Source: Salticus scenicus (Eukaryota; Arthropoda; Arachnida; Araneae; Salticidae). Taken from it: a stretch of DNA of 64,000 bases. The notes under the pieces are model-generated. The model saw nothing but the letters and a program-made list of their open reading frames with translations. It was not told where the DNA came from and did not search any database. The translations under genes and the position numbers were made by a program. This document shows, one piece after another, positions 23,266-35,794 of the stretch (position 1 is the first letter of the stretch; each line of letters starts with the position of its first letter). Location: positions 151,755,035 through 151,819,034 of the forward strand of contig OZ005648.1 of assembly GCA_963930645.1 (NCBI GenBank). Reading direction: 5' to 3'.

Positions 23266-23481
23266 CATGCACATACTTGCCAACATCCTAATTAATATTC
23301 CGTAGTGTTCTTAGTCCCGCCCTTTATTGCACACCAATAAATTTTTAGAGTAATAGTCTCCAAATTCAATTACGATTAAATAAGAAGAAAAATACTCTAA
23401 AAAGATACTGGTGTGAAAAATAAGGCGGGGCTAACAATACTACGGAATATTAATTAGTATGTTGGCAAGTATGCATGCATT
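23266..23481. mobile_element. Near-palindromic MITE
   Basis: The left arm, GCATGCACATACTTGCCAAC, TAATTAATATTCCGTAGT and GTCCCGCC, is inverse-repeated on the right from about 23392 (GGCGGGGCTAAC, ACTACGGAATATTAATTAGT, GTTGGCAAGTATGCATGC). Arms are about 85 bp with few mismatches and the centre about 40 bp. The GC-richer arms stand out from the flanks. No ORF. Confidence 0.7.
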
Positions 23482-23489
23482 TAATACCT

Positions 23490-23658
23490 TTATTTCCTAG
23501 ATAATGAAAGACACAAAAATTTGTTTTAAACATATTTTTTAGTTAGTTAAGATGAAATGTTAGAGATATAAACCATAAAAGTTATGCATATCATATCATC
23601 TTAATCATTTAATGGGATGGTACTTTTGTGTACTATTGTTACACAGGGGACGAAAAAA

Positions 23659-23692
<34 letters not shown>

Positions 23693-25136
23693 CCTTTGGG
23701 AAAAAAGTGGAAAAATACTTATTTTTTTATCATCTTTTTTTTTCTTTCTAAGTTTCATGGTTTGATTTGTGAATTCATGTATAAATTAAGTGAAACACAG
23801 GGGACAGTCATGAGAACTGTTAAAGTCAGAAACTGTGACACCACGTTATAAACCCTTGCTTCAACAAAATCTGTTTCATGTAGCATCTAGTGCCATAGAG
23901 TGACAATAAAGCGATCTTTATACGCATTCTGTTCTTAAATATGTTTTTGACAATATTGCCATAAATTCAATTGTTTACATTTTTTTACCTAACGGCACTT
24001 CAAATTCCCGTAGAAACAAATGCTGTGCGTTGGTATGATGTGTAATTGATTAAAATAAACTACAAAAATGCAGCTGATAGACTAAATATTAAGGAAACAC
24101 TTCTGAAACGTTTTTTTTTTTTTTTTTCTTTATCTTTTTTTTTAAGAAAAAAAATGCTGAATCTTTCTTCATATCTTAAAGTAAATTATGGCAAATATAA
24201 AGTACATAATCAGAATACCCTGCTACAGCTGTTTTGACAAACATCTTTCTATTTTGCCCTTAAACTTATTTATCTCTTTATTTTAGGTCTTGGAAGTCCT
24301 AACAATTTGTCAAATATGCTTGAAATTGTTCGAAGTATTTTTTAAATGAATATATTATCTGTAAGAAGTTTCAGAATTTCGATTTCTCTATTTTGAAATA
24401 TTTTAAGAAAAATTATTTGACTAATCATGCACATTTTGTTTTTCTTTCTACTTTTTCAGTTAAGATTATTGTTTCTAATTTCCCCTCCTAAAGTAATAGC
24501 AATAAACAAAATATGATCCTGAAATTTCTTCAGTTTATTACATTATATTAATAAATAAATAAATAAAATAAGACAAACATTTAAAAAATAAATGAATGAG
24601 TACCATTTTAAAGTTAGTTGCAAAAGTTTTTCCAACTTTTCACAGTAAAAATAAACTATTATTATTATTATGAATATTTTACTTTAAAAACATTGTATTT
24701 GACAAACACTTTGAATTGGAACAACTACAAAAACAATATATATACATATTTAATGAGTAATATATATATATATATATATACTTATTTATACGACAAAATA
24801 TATAAATATATAAAAGCATCTGTAATTACGGAAATCTAAAAAAGAAGAGAAAAATTGCACTTTAAATGCAACATTAAACTACTTTGCATTGGTGAACTCT
24901 GTTTATATATCCATCGTATATCTTTACTCATAAATGTTTGCTATAAAGAATATATTCAAGTTTTGAAATTAGATTATTACAAACAAATAGGTTTCTGATG
25001 ATTGGGTCAGCGTTGTTCATGTTAGTTTCAAAAAAGATATTTTAAGTCTTGTTCAGTACCTTTATGATAAAAATAATCTTACTACATACTTGTGTGATTA
25101 CTTCACTGAACAAATAATGAAATAAATAAATAAATA

Positions 25137-25168
<32 letters not shown>

Positions 25169-27000
25169 AGATTTGAAGAAATGTCCTTATTAAAAGTGCC
25201 TACATGAATAAAAAACATATCAAACTGACATTACATGACATTGACAAATACTTAATTTTCAGACAAATCCTTTATTAGTATTATAGTTTTAAAAGCGCAA
25301 TTATTATTTCTTATTTATATATATCTATATACATCAGTTGTAATATTTTGTCTTAGAATTAGAAAAATATGCATTGAAATTTCTTGAAAACTATTAAATT
25401 TATTTAAATTTTTTTTCTAAAGGATATTTTGGCTTAAATACTTTATTTGAGTGTTACTTTGTAGTTTTAATGATAATTTAACGTTTTATAAATACTTTTA
25501 CGAATCGATGTTAAAATATATACATTGAGTTTTATAGTCTAAATTACAGCATCGCTTATTAAATTGTAAAATAATAATACTAAAGTTTTAACAAAATTTT
25601 ATGACAAAACCTTTATTTTATTTTAATTTTTAAAATTTCTGAAATCTTTTGGCACTTTATATTTTTAAAAAATTATACACATCCTTCAAAAAAGATTTTC
25701 ATCGAATACAAGAAGTTTTAATGAAAAAAATTTCTTTTTGCAATTTTTTTGGTCACTTTTAAGCACATAACTAATTTTATGTAGTTATTTGAGACATAAA
25801 AAAATACTGTATATAGCAAGATAATAATAATAATAATAATAAATAAAAAAAATAAAAAAATAAAATAAAATAAAAGTTTCTGGTTGGTTTGGACGTTAAA
25901 GAATATCCAGTACTTAAAAAAAAAAAAAAAAAAAAAAAAATGTATGTTAAGTGTGAGGCACATTTCTTGAAGCAAAAGAAAAAAAAAGTTAAACTCAATA
26001 TTTTCAGAGATTAGTTACATTATTTTATCTTTATTACTTTTTCGATACATCGGGAATTAATTTGCATATATTATTCTTAAACAATAAATAACAGCTAAGA
26101 TAAGCCGTAAAACTTTAGTTTTTCAGAAATTTACGGTTTTCAGCATGTAAAAAGAATGTTTTTTTTTTTCCCTTATTAGATATGCCCCTATAAAATAACG
26201 GCATGATTGAATAACCATCGATAATAAGAAATCACTCTATTGACTCTTGGAAAAAAAAAGTTTCTATCTTCTTAGAAGGAAAAAAAATTGCAGAGATTCA
26301 GTTTTTTTTCTTTTCTCTTATACATCACTACAAGAATCTGGAATAGAATATAGAAAGATTTTTATCTTTGGAACATACAAAGAGAATATAAGTAAGATGA
26401 TATCGTATCTTTTTTTCTTTTTTTAATCATGAAGCTATGTATGGTTTGAGATTAGTTTTACATAGTTATATCATTAATATTACATGCATTTTTGTAAAAT
26501 TTGGTATAAATAATCATATGATATACATATTCTATTTTGTGAACATTATGTTCCCTTTTCTTGTTTTTTTAATAGCATGCGGTAACTCCATTTTATAGGC
26601 AAAATTATTAAGAATAAAAAGAAACAGAATAAAAATAAATAAAAAATAAATAGCGAAAAATAAATAAATAAATAAATAAATAAAAAATACTTATCTTAAT
26701 ATATTGTGATGGAAAAATAATCAATGCTTGCAACTAACATTTAGATTTTTTTTTTTTTTTTTTTTTTTTACCTTATTTGTGCATAAATTGGTATTTATTA
26801 TTATTATTTCTTACTTATAAAAAGAAAAATGTGCATAAAATAACAAAGAATCAGCTTATCTTTAATATATTATTCAGAAAACAGAAATCCCCAAAAAGTA
26901 AAGGAGAATGCCAACTTTACCAAAATAGAATAACTTTAAAAATAAAATTAATTAAAAAATAAAATTAATTTAATTTTAAAAAATAAAACAAAGAAAGAAA
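23490..27000. other. AT-rich gene-poor block with many homopolymers
   Basis: Contains A runs (about 23657, 25145, 25917), T runs (24111, 26745), (AT)n near 24761 and (TAA)n near 25822. The ORFs here are all Phe/Tyr/Lys-rich readings of these tracts. I see no shared dispersed repeat and no RNA gene. Confidence 0.45.
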
Positions 27001-27009
27001 AGGAAAGAA

Positions 27010-27187
27010 AAATTTGGTGTGCGACAACCACACGAATTTCTTTATCCATTATACAAGATTAATATAACTGCTCTTTTAGGAGGTAGGTTAATATTATGCA
27101 TTTTGACCAGAGTAGCAAATATCAGACGTCTAGGAATTCTCCTGTACATAGTTTCTAAAGAAATATGAAAGATAATAGACATAACAA

Positions 27188-27218
<31 letters not shown>

Positions 27219-27480
27219 TCGGAAGTCCTGTTTTTTGACACATCAATTTTCGAGATTTAAAACTGACCTATCGAATAAAGATATCTGTCAATTTTCATGT
27301 AGTGACTAAGTTACAAGTGCGAAAGAACATCTCAGAAAGGGTTTCGATAGCGAATTTGGTAACAGTATTTAAAGTGGTTTTTGAAATATCAATTTTTGGC
27401 CCCACTTCCTTTTTACATCAAAACTTAAAAATTAATTTGTTCATCCGAAAACAACAGTTACATACAAAATGACCAGTGAC
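27010..27480 (+). repeat. Dispersed repeat, copy 1 (pair with 59880-60660)
   Basis: Aligns by eye to 59880-60660. Examples: GCGACAACCACACGAATTTC against GTAACAACCGCACGACTTCC, CTGTCAATTTTCATGTAGTG against CTGTCAGTTTTCCGTTTATG, and a GGTTTTTGAAATATCA-type phrase. A 26-base A run (about 27192-27217) splits this copy. The class is unknown, and it may once have been a longer element. Confidence 0.4.
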
Positions 27481-27520
27481 AGTTCCTCTGGCAGATGGCG
27501 TAACGTAGCCCCGCCATCTA

Positions 27521-27790
27521 ACAAGGTAAGTTTGAATTAGTAAAATTCCGGTTGAAATCAAACCAATCTTAAATTAAAGAGCATGGTCGAAAACATAGGG
27601 TAGGGTGCAAATTTGCTGAAACAACACCCCATGGAGCAAGAAAACGACCCTAAAAGTTTTAGATGTTTCTATCAAAACCAACGAAATAGAGCCAGTTAGC
27701 AAGACGGCGTGGATCAGTGGTTAGAATGTTCAATTTGAGTGAGGAAGGTCATGAAATCGAGCCCCAATGAGTGAGTGCTCACAGTTTTTT
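27521..27790 (+). repeat. tRNA-derived SINE-like repeat, plus copy
   Basis: About 270 bp matching the inverse of 29241-29511. The 5' part holds AAAGAGCATGGTCGAAAACA and GAAAACGACCCTAAAAGTTT. The 3' part resembles a tRNA: GCAAGACGGCGTGGATCAGT carries a box A-like stretch, and GAAATCGAGCCCC is a decayed box B. The tRNA-like part is at the 3' side, which is unusual for a SINE, so the true 5' end may be lost or the element may be of another class. Confidence 0.55.
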
Positions 27791-27999
27791 CCCCTAATAT
27801 AAATGAAATAAAACAAAATATTAAAATAAAGGAATAGTTTAAGAGGGAGGGGGGATATGTTCTAAATTCAATTAAAAAGTATATAATGATATATTTTTTA
27901 ATTATAAAAATATTTTATTTCAATTAAATATATATATATATATTTAATTTTTCTTTATAATTTAAATAAATGAATAATTTAAGGAAAAATATTTTTCCT

Positions 28000-29040
28000 T
28001 ATTACGTATTTTTCTTTTTCCTAAATTTTCCTTGAGTTCAAACCCTGACGGAGTTCTTTTTCTCTCTCTTTTTTTTTAAATTATTAATGAAATTAAACAA
28101 AACATAAAAATAAATAATAACTTAAGAGAAAATAATTATTAAAATTAATTAAGAAATTAAAAAGAAATAAATATACTATATATAAAGACACTATTAAGAA
28201 ATATATAGTGTAACTACATTTCTTATGTCTAGTAGTGAGGACGAGTCCAAAATCTTGGAGGGGTGCCAAGTTGACCGACAGGTTGGGATTTAATAAACAT
28301 CCAGTCATTCGGTGTTCCTTTATCGCTTATTTTCTTTAACGAAAAGGTTATCTCCTCTATTCTAACAGTGGACTCGTTAAGTCCGCACTTGCGCAGAGGC
28401 TTCCATGTTCGCAAGAAATGTGGTTAAAGATTATAGGGCAAAATTACATCTTTATGAAATAAAAATGACGTTTAAATTTACGAATTTATTTTTAAGTTAA
28501 TGATAACGATGATTAGAAGTCAGAAAATGACTAAAGCATAAACACTTTTCAATATGAGAACAACTTATAAAAGAAAATGTGTCATAATTAATTTACTTAC
28601 AATCTTGATCAACGTTCAAACACGCATCGCAAAAATTTTGGACATTATTCGGTTTTTCTTCGAGATAACCAGCTTTATAAAATGTGACGTATAACTAGAT
28701 TTTTAAATTTTTGAGATAAACACATATGCAAGGGCCAACAGAATAATAACAATAAGTAAAATGTCTTTCCTTTTACTTATGAATAATATCGCAAATAAAA
28801 ACAGACTAAAAAGAAATGCTATATAAATATTATTTTCTGTAGCACTATTCATTTGAAAAGCATTTTTTCACTTGAAATAAAATGTTTTAATAATTTAATC
28901 TAATATTTATTTTTATGTATAAAATATAACAAAATTAAAAGCAGACGATTAGCATTTCTAACTAGCGGCTTTGGCGTAAAATATTAATAAAAAAATTAAA
29001 TTAATCTTTAGTAAAGAGTAAAATATTTTCCCTTAAATTA
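28000..29040. other. AT-rich stretch with unassigned ORFs
   Basis: Two overlapping minus-strand ORFs (28093-28308 and 28229-28414) lie in slightly less AT-rich DNA around 28220-28410. Neither has a recognised motif or splice context. A mobile-element fragment is possible. Confidence 0.3.
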
Positions 29041-29051
29041 TTCATTTATTT

Positions 29052-29055
<4 letters not shown>

Positions 29056-29091
<36 letters not shown>
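29056..29091 (+). repeat. (AT)n microsatellite
   Basis: About 18 uninterrupted AT dinucleotides between the two inverted SINE-like copies. Confidence 0.9.
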
Positions 29092-29096
<5 letters not shown>

Positions 29097-29240
29097 GTTG
29101 AAATAAAATATTTTAATAATTAAAAACATATCGTTATATATTTTTTAATTAAATTTAATACATACACTCCCTAAATTATTCATTTAATTAAATATTTTGT
29201 ATTATTTAATTTTATATATTAAAAAAAACAAAAACAAAAA

Positions 29241-29511
29241 TGCTCGCAGTCATCGGGGTTCGAACGCACGCCCTTCCTTACTCACACTGAATATTCTAAC
29301 CACTGCTCCACGCCGTCTTGCTAACGGTGTCTGTTTCGTCGGTCTTTATAAAAACATTTAAAACTTTTTAGGGTCGTTTTCTCCCTCAATGGGGAGGGGG
29401 GGGTGTTATTGCAGCAAATTTACACTCTACCCTATGTTTTCGACCATGCTCTTTAATTTAAGTTTGGTTTGGTTTCAATAGGAATTTTACTGATTCATAC
29501 TTTCCTTGTAA
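29241..29511 (-). repeat. tRNA-derived SINE-like repeat, minus copy
   Basis: The inverse of 27521-27790 with a better preserved tRNA-like part. On the minus strand GCGTGGAGCAGTGGTTAGAA is box A-like and GCGTTCGAACCCC matches box B. It therefore helps to define the family. A short G run (about 29390-29403) is an expansion specific to this copy. Confidence 0.6.
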
Positions 29512-30171
29512 GTGATGAAACAGAAATTGTGATACATGTGGCTCTTCAATTCTTCAATGGCCTACTTACACTATTCCGAATCCTACTGTCTACAAAAATG
29601 TTAAGGATTTTTTATTAACAGTGAAATGCGTCCAATAGAGTCCGTTTTACTGTATGGTCCATTTTTAATTAGGTCAGAATTTTATTTTTCTCCGCCCTCA
29701 GAAAAGACATGTTAAAATAATCGTTAATTAATATCTGTAAATTTGAATCATCTTGAACAAGATTCTCGAGTTCTGGGTATTTAGCGTGGGTGGATTTAAA
29801 TTCATAGGTGCTATTAAACGCTTGTTTTAACATGCGTTTTATGAGGCTGGAGAAGACTGGTGCAAATTTTTGGGGTGGCGAACACTCGTGTTTTTACCTT
29901 AATTATCGCTGATATTACTTCACTAAATAGAACCACCTTCAACATGGTTTTCCACTGATGACTCGAAGACATTCTAAGTTTTAACGTCTACTGCTGGCAT
30001 CAACAACATTTATCGATTTTGCATACATATTTACAAACACAGCTAACGAACACCCAAAAGCAAAGCTGCTTTGAACGTCATCGTTTCGAACCTTCACTCA
30101 TAATTTGTGGAAAAGTTACTTAGATCAATAAACTTTCCCATTGTACATATTTACGCGTAAATAGCAGAATG

Positions 30172-30320
30172 ATTCCTCAGTACTTAAATTAAAAAACTTC
30201 TTCACACACTATACAATGTACACGCTATATAGCGTTTTATGGTGTGTGAAGACGTTTTTTAGTTAAAATATTAATTGTACACCAATTCTTTAATTTTACA
30301 TTGTGATTCCTCAGTATTCA
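30172..30320. repeat. Imperfect hairpin flanked by a duplicated phrase
   Basis: AACTTCTTCACACAC (about 30196) pairs with GTGTGTGAAGACGTTT (about 30242) around a centre with GCTATATAGC. The phrase GATTCCTCAGTA occurs on both sides (about 30171 and 30304). This looks like a small inserted foldback with a duplicated flank, or a local rearrangement. Confidence 0.4.
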
Positions 30321-31674
30321 CTGCAACATTTAAATACCATTCCTACCACATCCTATGAACTCCACTTCTTTCCGGGGAGTTCGTCGTAAAGGGCAAGCTG
30401 GAAAAAAAAAAATTAGTTCATTAATGTATGTAACTACTTAGAAATCAGACAATTGCAATAAGAATACAATTTTTTATAAATTTAATATGTATATATATTT
30501 TTTCGAACATTAACTCCTTATTTAGTACTGAGGTTTCAAAGCCTCCGCCTGTATGTGATGAGTTATATTACAAAATCTGAATTAGGCAAAATACAAGTCA
30601 ATTAAATTAGAAATAAAACTTATTAGGTTATTTATGTATTTTTATTAAATTAATGCCTGAGGGGGAAATATTATGAGTTACACTTCAATTTTCTTTTTTA
30701 AATTTGAATTAAAATCATTTTAAAGTTGTTGATAGATTAAAAAAAAAATCCTTTTTACACTTACATTGCATTTTCTTCATAAATTATGAATAAAAATGCA
30801 GAAGAAATCAATAAGAATGACAAAGTTTAGAGGAAAGAAAAAAAAAAAAAAAAAAAAAAGGCAAAAACGTAAAAAGAAAAATGTGCTAAAGACAAAGTAA
30901 TATTTTGTGACCTATCACTTTCGAGTTAGATAAATAATACATTATTTGCCCCTTACTTTTTAGAATCTTAAGGATTACTTCATGACTAAATAATTCATCG
31001 ATAAGGAAATCCTCTATTTACTCTTTTAAAACAGGATTCCATCAGCTTGAAGAAAAATTCTTTAGGCATTCATTTTTTTTCCCCTTTTCCCTTGTCTACC
31101 GAAATAAAAATGTAGTAGGAGCAATATAAAGATTTTTATCAAAAGAGGAAAAGAGGTAGAGAAAAATAAAATAACTTGTTATTATTTTTATACATAATCT
31201 TCTTTGATAAAAAGCTAATACATTTTTCTTTTAAATTTTTAGTATTTATAGGAGAATAATGCATGTTAATATGGATTAGGCCAAAATAGCTTTTTATAAT
31301 AATATTTAAAATGTAATGCTATTATTGAAAACGATAGATTAGTAGACTAGAAAGAAAAATAGACTTTAACTTTTTGTTTTCTATGCTTTAGTAACAATGT
31401 ACAGTATTTGGTTAAACTCTGCAATAAAATAATGAGTAAATGTTATATATACAATGCTGCCACGGACGACATTTTCAATTATTTTCAAACCAGTATTTCC
31501 ATAAGATAAAACACATAATAAATTTATTTAGGCAAACTGCAGATTAACCTGCGTAAATATGTTATCGATTTTATTTTTTGGAAATAGTGGTAAAAGGTAC
31601 GAAAATAATAATGAAAAAAAGTCGCCCGTGGCAGCCCTGTATATATATATATAATCAGAAAAAAGTATAATCTA

Positions 31675-32707
31675 TATAAATAAAGAGAAGTGTATGTGTG
31701 TCTGTGTGTGTGTTTGTGTGTCTGTCTGCGCTCTGGTGCTCACACTACTGATCGCAGAGCTTCCAAATTTGGCATATAGATACCTGGGACCCTGCAGGTG
31801 TGCACCTCATCGAGATTTTTTCGATTTTAAATATTCGCTTTAATGCTTCATTTTTCATAAATTTAATTCTTTGATTGTAATTGTCTGTGTATCTTAGCAA
31901 CCATTATTTCACTATTTATTTTTTATTTAATACATTCATTTAAAGGCGATATTCTTTATTATTATTATTATTATTATTATTATATTATTAATTATATTTA
32001 TTGAAAATCAAATGGTAATGCAATATAAATTGTTATGTTTATGTATAATTTTTATAGTATAACAAATTTTTATTTTTCATTTTAAATTAATTAAAACTAG
32101 AAGGCTTTGCCCGCTTCGCTGGCCATTATATTGAAATGAATCCCCAAAACAGCATATCATTAATAAAATATCTAAAAAAAAAAAAAAATCATTGAAATCC
32201 GTCAAAATCTTAAGTTTAAGTTCCTGCTACTTTCTGTAGCGGTATTCCCGCTCGTCACAGTCGAGTCTGGAGCCCCAATGCCTTCAGGAGTCCCTTACCT
32301 GCTTTTTACCCCCCCCCCCTCCCTCACGGTTAAAATTGAAAGTTTTACAAAATCTCATCAAAGTTCATATTTCGCACATTTAATTAACACCCACACACCA
32401 AAATTCGGCATTCTTAGGTAATTTGGACGGAGTTAAGCTTCAAAATGTAGTTTTTGCCCCTCCTGCCCCAAGGGGAAGGGCGGGGGGGGGGGGGAGTAAA
32501 TTTCCAAAATTACTTTATATTGCATGTTGCATACACATACCTAACCGACACATCAAAAAATTGAGATCCTGAAATTATTTAAAGCTGAGCTATGCTTTAA
32601 AACTTTTTTTTTTTTTTTTAAATCTCTCCCCCCGCTCTTAAAGGAGGGAAGGAGGAGGGAATTTCGCAAAATCTCTTCATACTATGAGTTAGATACATAT
32701 AATCGTC
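31675..32707 (+). repeat. Dispersed repeat D, left part
   Basis: Includes a TGTG/TCTG tract (about 31690-31730), then CTTCCAAATTTGGCATATAG and GGTGTGCACCTCATCGAGAT. These are the inverse of 49735-49870. A phrase GGCTTTGCCCGCTTCGCTGG at 32103 is shared with 47930-47950 and 49395-49415. Long C and G runs lie at about 32310 and 32482. Such CCCGCTTCGCTGG repeats are common in arthropod genomes, but I cannot name the superfamily. Confidence 0.5.
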
Positions 32708-33430
32708 CATTGGCGTATGCAAGGGGGGGGGGGGGTTGGGGGTTTAAACCCCACCCTTGACAAAATGTATGATAAGAAAAATTAGGCTGTTCCTTACATT
32801 TTTTCTACATTTCAGGCTGAAAAAATGTATGGCAAGCGTAGAATATTTTTTTCTACGAAGTGGTTTAAAATTATTTTTTCATTACTCTGCGATAAACACT
32901 CCTGAAAATAACTAAACCACTTCATTTGCGAAACATGTTTCCTCTGAAAACAATTCTCTGAAAGGATTTCACCTTTACGGGTTCATACTCAAGGACAAGA
33001 GGGGTCGACCATACGGGGAAGGGGTGACCATTAAAGTAGTGACCTTGAAGGAGTGACCCAAACAATACCCCAACAGTAGAAGACATTTTAAATGAACTAG
33101 CGAAAACTTCTCGTCGATTAGACTTCGCTCTGTAAATAAGAAAATTCAATGAAATATTTTGCGTAACTATGTATTGAATTTTATGTTTTGTGTAGCAGTT
33201 TGTACAGGCTCTACGTTATTCGTCGCTAATTAAAGATTTTTTAGTTTGATCTTCTAATTGGTGAGTTTGTTTTACTATTTTTCATTTTCTTACTCTTATT
33301 TTTGGCAAGTAATTATGATATTTTAAAAGATTGTTAAACTTAATTAAAAATAAACTTAATTACACTTAATTAAAAATTCGGAAGGACGAAACCCCCTCTT
33401 CCCCTTGGAAAAATCCTGAATACGCCACTG
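32708..33430. mobile_element. hAT-like non-autonomous element
   Basis: 723 bp inserted into repeat D. The left end reads CATTGGCGTA; the right end, on the other strand, reads CAGTGGCGTA. The same 8 bp TAATCGTC flanks it at 32700-32707 and 33431-33438. An 8 bp target duplication with CAGTGGCG-type ends fits the hAT superfamily. A G run begins at 32722. The minus-strand 75-codon ORF inside (32922-33149) has no transposase motif I recognise, so it should depend on another element for movement. Confidence 0.65.
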
Positions 33431-33438
33431 TAATCGTC

Positions 33439-33890
33439 CATTACATAAAAAATTTCCTACCTAAGATAATTTAGTGCGGCGTTACGTATGAATACATGTT
33501 TTTGCCCCCCATTCTCCAAAGGGCGGTAGGGTGGAATTTCACAAAATCCATTTGTAGTGTGTGTTCAGTTCGATTTTCTCGTGTGTTGAGTACCATTTTT
33601 CTCAGCACCCACAACAAACAGAGATAAATGCGCTGAGGATGGGTGCCCTACTTCATGGTTGAGAGGAGCAAAAGTAGCTTTCGCTGGCATTTCACTAGAA
33701 GGGGTTTGTAAGCATTAGAGTATTGGCATGCTCCTTCTTCCTTTATTATTATTCTATGGTCTTATTCCAGACTATTATCTATCTCTGTACAAAATTTTAT
33801 CCAGATCCTTTTAGCCGCTGTGGCGTGATTGAGTAACAAACACCCATCCAAACTATCGCATTTAAAATATATTAATATATATAATGACCC
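33439..33890 (+). repeat. Dispersed repeat D, right part
   Basis: Continues repeat D after the hAT-like insert. It contains ATTCCAGACTATTATCTATC, ATCCAGATCCTTTTAGCCG and GATTGAGTAACAAACACCCA, which closely match 46410-46510. It ends in an AATATTAATATAT-like tail shared with that copy, suggesting a common 3' end as in retroposed or rolling-circle repeats. Confidence 0.5.
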
Positions 33891-34420
33891 TCATCTGTCA
33901 TTCACGATTCCGGTTTACACCGCTTCAAAACAGAGACTTTTGGCAGCCATTTTTTTTTCCCGTTTGTTCAATTCATCAACTTACGAAAACATACATATCA
34001 TTTTCATACATGTTTTGTATCGCACATATTGTTATTCATTCCCTCTAAAACCTTGAAAAACTATTCAATTGTAATGTTTAAATGTTTAAAATAATATAAC
34101 GGATCACTGGCTATTATAAACATGAACCTATAAATAGAATTATGTAACTTCATGATTATAAACAACGCAATGCCAAATAAAAACAAACCAAAACTGTTGC
34201 CATTCAGAAAATACAAATTCCAAATGGACAACTCTTTAATTGCAAATGAACGACTCTTTGACTGTTTCATTAAAAAAAACGCTTAAAATATTTCTAAAAC
34301 ATATTAAAGCCTTAAAAATCTTAAAATATTTGTAAAAACATATTAAAGTCTTTAAATATTTTTATCAAGCTTCATTATATGTTTACATTGTAAGGTATGA
34401 TTGGCGTCGAGTTCAGTACG

Positions 34421-34535
34421 TAAATGTCGCCAGTTGATTTTAGTTTTGAAATTAGTGTAAAGTTATAGTTGGGATAGAATGTTTGGTTGGGCAAGTAAAG
34501 GTCACCAGTTGAAATGAGTATTGAAAGTAGGGTAG
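34421..34535 (+). repeat. Short diverged direct repeat (~75 bp)
   Basis: TAAATGTCGCCAGTTGATTT (34421) and TAAAGGTCACCAGTTGAAAT (34496) begin two similar stretches. Only two units are seen, next to the left end of the long-TIR element. Confidence 0.4.
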
Positions 34536-34598
34536 TCTAAGGTGATAATGTCGATTTGGGTTAGCATGGAGTGTCTGTAATTATTAGATAGTTAGAAA

Positions 34599-35472
34599 AT
34601 ACGCAAGCAAAGTGATGACGTCACTGGACGTCAGTGGATGCAAGAAAAAGATTTCCTATGTTAATCGCCCTTTGGATTTTTTGTAAAAAATTATTAAAAA
34701 TTGAGGAAAATTATTTTCCAATTTTAATTCCCATATTTCGGTATAGATATGTATTCGTTATCATGTGCATGCGTTAGATTAAGTTGTTTTTGCTGTAAAA
34801 TTGATAAAATTTAAATTTTAAATTTCAAAACTTTAGAAAAACAAAATAGCAAACTTCCATATTCGATTGGAAACATAAACATTTCATTTCAAAGGATGAT
34901 ATTTACACAACAAATATCCAACTAATATACTAATTAAAAGGAAAATGATAAATATTCTATCATAATTTGAAGTCAAATTTGTTTTCAAATGTCTAAATAA
35001 AGTGCCTGATATACTCATATATTGCAGCGGAATAGATTTAATATATCTGTCATCCTTGGCGGAAAAATGATATCGCCAAATTATTTGGCGAACATATTTC
35101 ATTCCTTTCACAAATCATGGTTATTTTAACAAATTATATTAAGAGAGCGATGAATTATATGAAACAATATTTCGTACAATACATATTACGAAAATAAACA
35201 TCTGGCATGTATATTTTCGTAATATGTTTTTAATCGCCAAATACAAAAAACGGCAAAGATGACACAGTTTTGAAATTTAAAATTTTGTCAATTTGACAGC
35301 AAAATAACTCAATCTACGATACATATCTATACCCAAATACGGGTATTAAAATCGGGAAATAATTTTCCTCGATTTTTAATATATTTTTTAAAACATACAA
35401 TGGGCGATTAACATAGGTAATCTTTTTCCTTCATCCACGGACGGTCAGTGACGTCACACTTCGCTTACGTAT
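34599..35472. mobile_element. 874 bp long-TIR DNA element, complete copy
   Basis: Ends ATACGCAAGCAAAGTGATGA (left) and, on the other strand, ATACGTAAGCGAAGTG (right). The arms stay alignable for about 240 bp (34599-34845 against 35250-35472), including GTTAATCGCCC and TGAGGAAAATTATTTTCC. The middle has a CGCCAAATTATTTGGCG palindrome and a 75-codon minus-strand ORF. A truncated inverted copy is at 45137-45894. No transposase is recognisable and I could not fix a target duplication. Confidence 0.65.
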
Positions 35473-35537
35473 TTGGAAACAGGATCTTCGATAGTCTTAA
35501 AAAAAAGTATTTTGGTAAAATGAAGTGAATCGTTATT

Positions 35538-35790
35538 TACTTCCTCTTACCCATAGGGTCGAGAAAGTATTGTTTTAGGGTCAAATTTTCGAACGTGAGT
35601 TTTTGTTATACTTACATGTTCTGAGGTCCCCTGAATACGAAAATCACGTTTTTAGCGAATGGTCTCTGTGTCTGTCTGTCTGTCTGTGTGTCTGTTATCA
35701 GCATATCTCAAGAACAAATAGTAGCAGAAATTCCAAACTCGGTATTCTAAATGTGTATCATATAAGGATGCTACAGTAAGCTTTTCGTTA
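35538..35790 (+). mobile_element. Hairpin-ended dispersed repeat, copy 3 (short)
   Basis: TACTTCCTCTTACCC pairs imperfectly with GGGTCGAGAAAGTA (35538-35569). ATTGTTTTAGGGTCAAATTT then follows as in copy 1. After GCGAATGG comes a TCTG/TGTC tract, then CATATCTCAAGAACAAATAG. The same order appears at 61872-62730. This copy stops where the GAACG-rich element begins at 35795. Confidence 0.55.
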
Positions 35791-35794
35791 AGAT

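Noticed and set aside
34884..35111. 75-codon ORF with a hydrophobic segment, largely matched in the second copy of the long-TIR element
   Set aside because: The match reflects overall DNA similarity of the two copies. The second copy has in-frame stops upstream and no constraint is evident.
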